From Candidatus Woesearchaeota archaeon (lineage in GTDB: Archaea > Nanobdellota > Nanobdellia > Woesearchaeales > DSVV01): a stretch of DNA of 64,000 bases. Numbering within the stretch: the stretch's first letter is position 1; every line of letters starts with the position of its first letter. The stretch spans positions 1-64,000 of the forward strand of contig JABJHR010000013.1 in assembly GCA_018661705.1 (NCBI GenBank). Reading direction: 5' to 3'. The position numbers and the translations under genes are program-made. The notes under the pieces are model-generated. The model worked only from the letters and a program-made list of their open reading frames with translations, did not search any database and had not been told where the DNA came from. Below, piece by piece: positions 63,807 to 64,000 of this stretch.

Positions 63807-63888
63807 TTTATCACCTTTTTTATAATAATATACTCTTTATTGTTACTTATATTTATATAATTTACTAAAATATCCATAAATCACTTAC

Positions 63889-64000
63889 ATGCACCATAAA
63901 ACATTCATAATTGATGATAATGTTGTTATAACTGGAAGTTATAACCCTAGTGCTTCTGGAACTGGAAAGAATGATGAGAATATAGTTATTATTTCTTCAG
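63889..64000 (+). pseudogene. Truncated PLD-family C-terminal fragment, runs off the window
   Basis: Reading from ATG 63889, HHKTFIIDDNVVITGSYNPS then GTGKNDENIV closely matches residues 318-350 of the PLD protein at 61836 (HHKVFIID..). An in-frame stop lies just upstream at 63877-63879, so the N-terminal three quarters are missing. It is a duplicated remnant or a very short gene whose end is outside the window. Confidence 0.65.

Overview
The window looks like a chromosome segment of a small-genome, strongly A+T-rich archaeon, most likely of the DPANN group (Woesearchaeota/Pacearchaeota-like). Archaeal markers are ribosomal protein S27e, aIF2-alpha, a PAC2 protein, three TrmB-family regulators, an archaeal-type IleRS, an archaeal AspRS-like asparagine synthetase homologue, many TATA boxes 26-30 nt upstream of apparently leaderless starts, and a tRNA gene whose introns fit bulge-helix-bulge splicing. 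The phylum is inference; no 16S gene is present. Much of the window has no recognisable homologue.

Region 1 (1-9.5 kb, + strand) is a tight operon: the end of a long coiled-coil protein with internal tandem repeats, a giant PP2C phosphatase, and a giant Ser/Thr kinase. Both enzymes have one membrane segment and a large probably extracytoplasmic tail; the kinase tail has cadherin/Ig-like modules. Region 2 (9.5-18.4 kb, - strand) encodes, in transcription order, a membrane-anchored protein, a coiled-coil protein, a classical AAA+ ATPase, a second P-loop ATPase and a helical protein, followed by a separately promoted secreted protein with a predicted beta-barrel. Together these could form a phosphorylation-controlled, ATPase-driven surface apparatus; this is inference.

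Region 3 (18.9-30.7 kb) has a TrmB regulator, an operon with two small membrane proteins, an unknown protein, a ComB-like phosphatase and a PEP-synthase-like protein lacking the ATP-grasp domain, then a transglutaminase-like protein, a GH18-like TIM barrel, small membrane proteins and a Cys-rich secreted protein. The operons starting at 18364 and 24080 share a 45-bp promoter block with identical spacing, which ties regions 2 and 3 into one regulon. Region 4 (30.7-44.6 kb) is mixed housekeeping and transport: MATE exporter, CPA2 antiporter, HTH proteins, PAC2, IleRS, DsbA-like lipoprotein, and a frameshifted DUF1016 nuclease between direct repeats.

Region 5 (44.7-64 kb) holds three tandem Rossmann methyltransferase-like paralogues, a tRNA-Val(GAC) interrupted in both the D-loop and the T-loop, a DUF3810-like metallopeptidase, YhhQ, a bacterial-type TGT and QueH (queuosine salvage), a second barrel-like protein, a HEPN/MNT pair, the S27e/aIF2-alpha operon, a MutS-like ATPase and PLD-family proteins.

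The intergenic DNA carries at least four dispersed element families. Family A is a REP-like three-way-junction fold with compensatory base changes. Families B and C are short conserved blocks around it. Family D is a set of long A+T-rich fold-backs. No CRISPR array, transposase or rRNA was seen.
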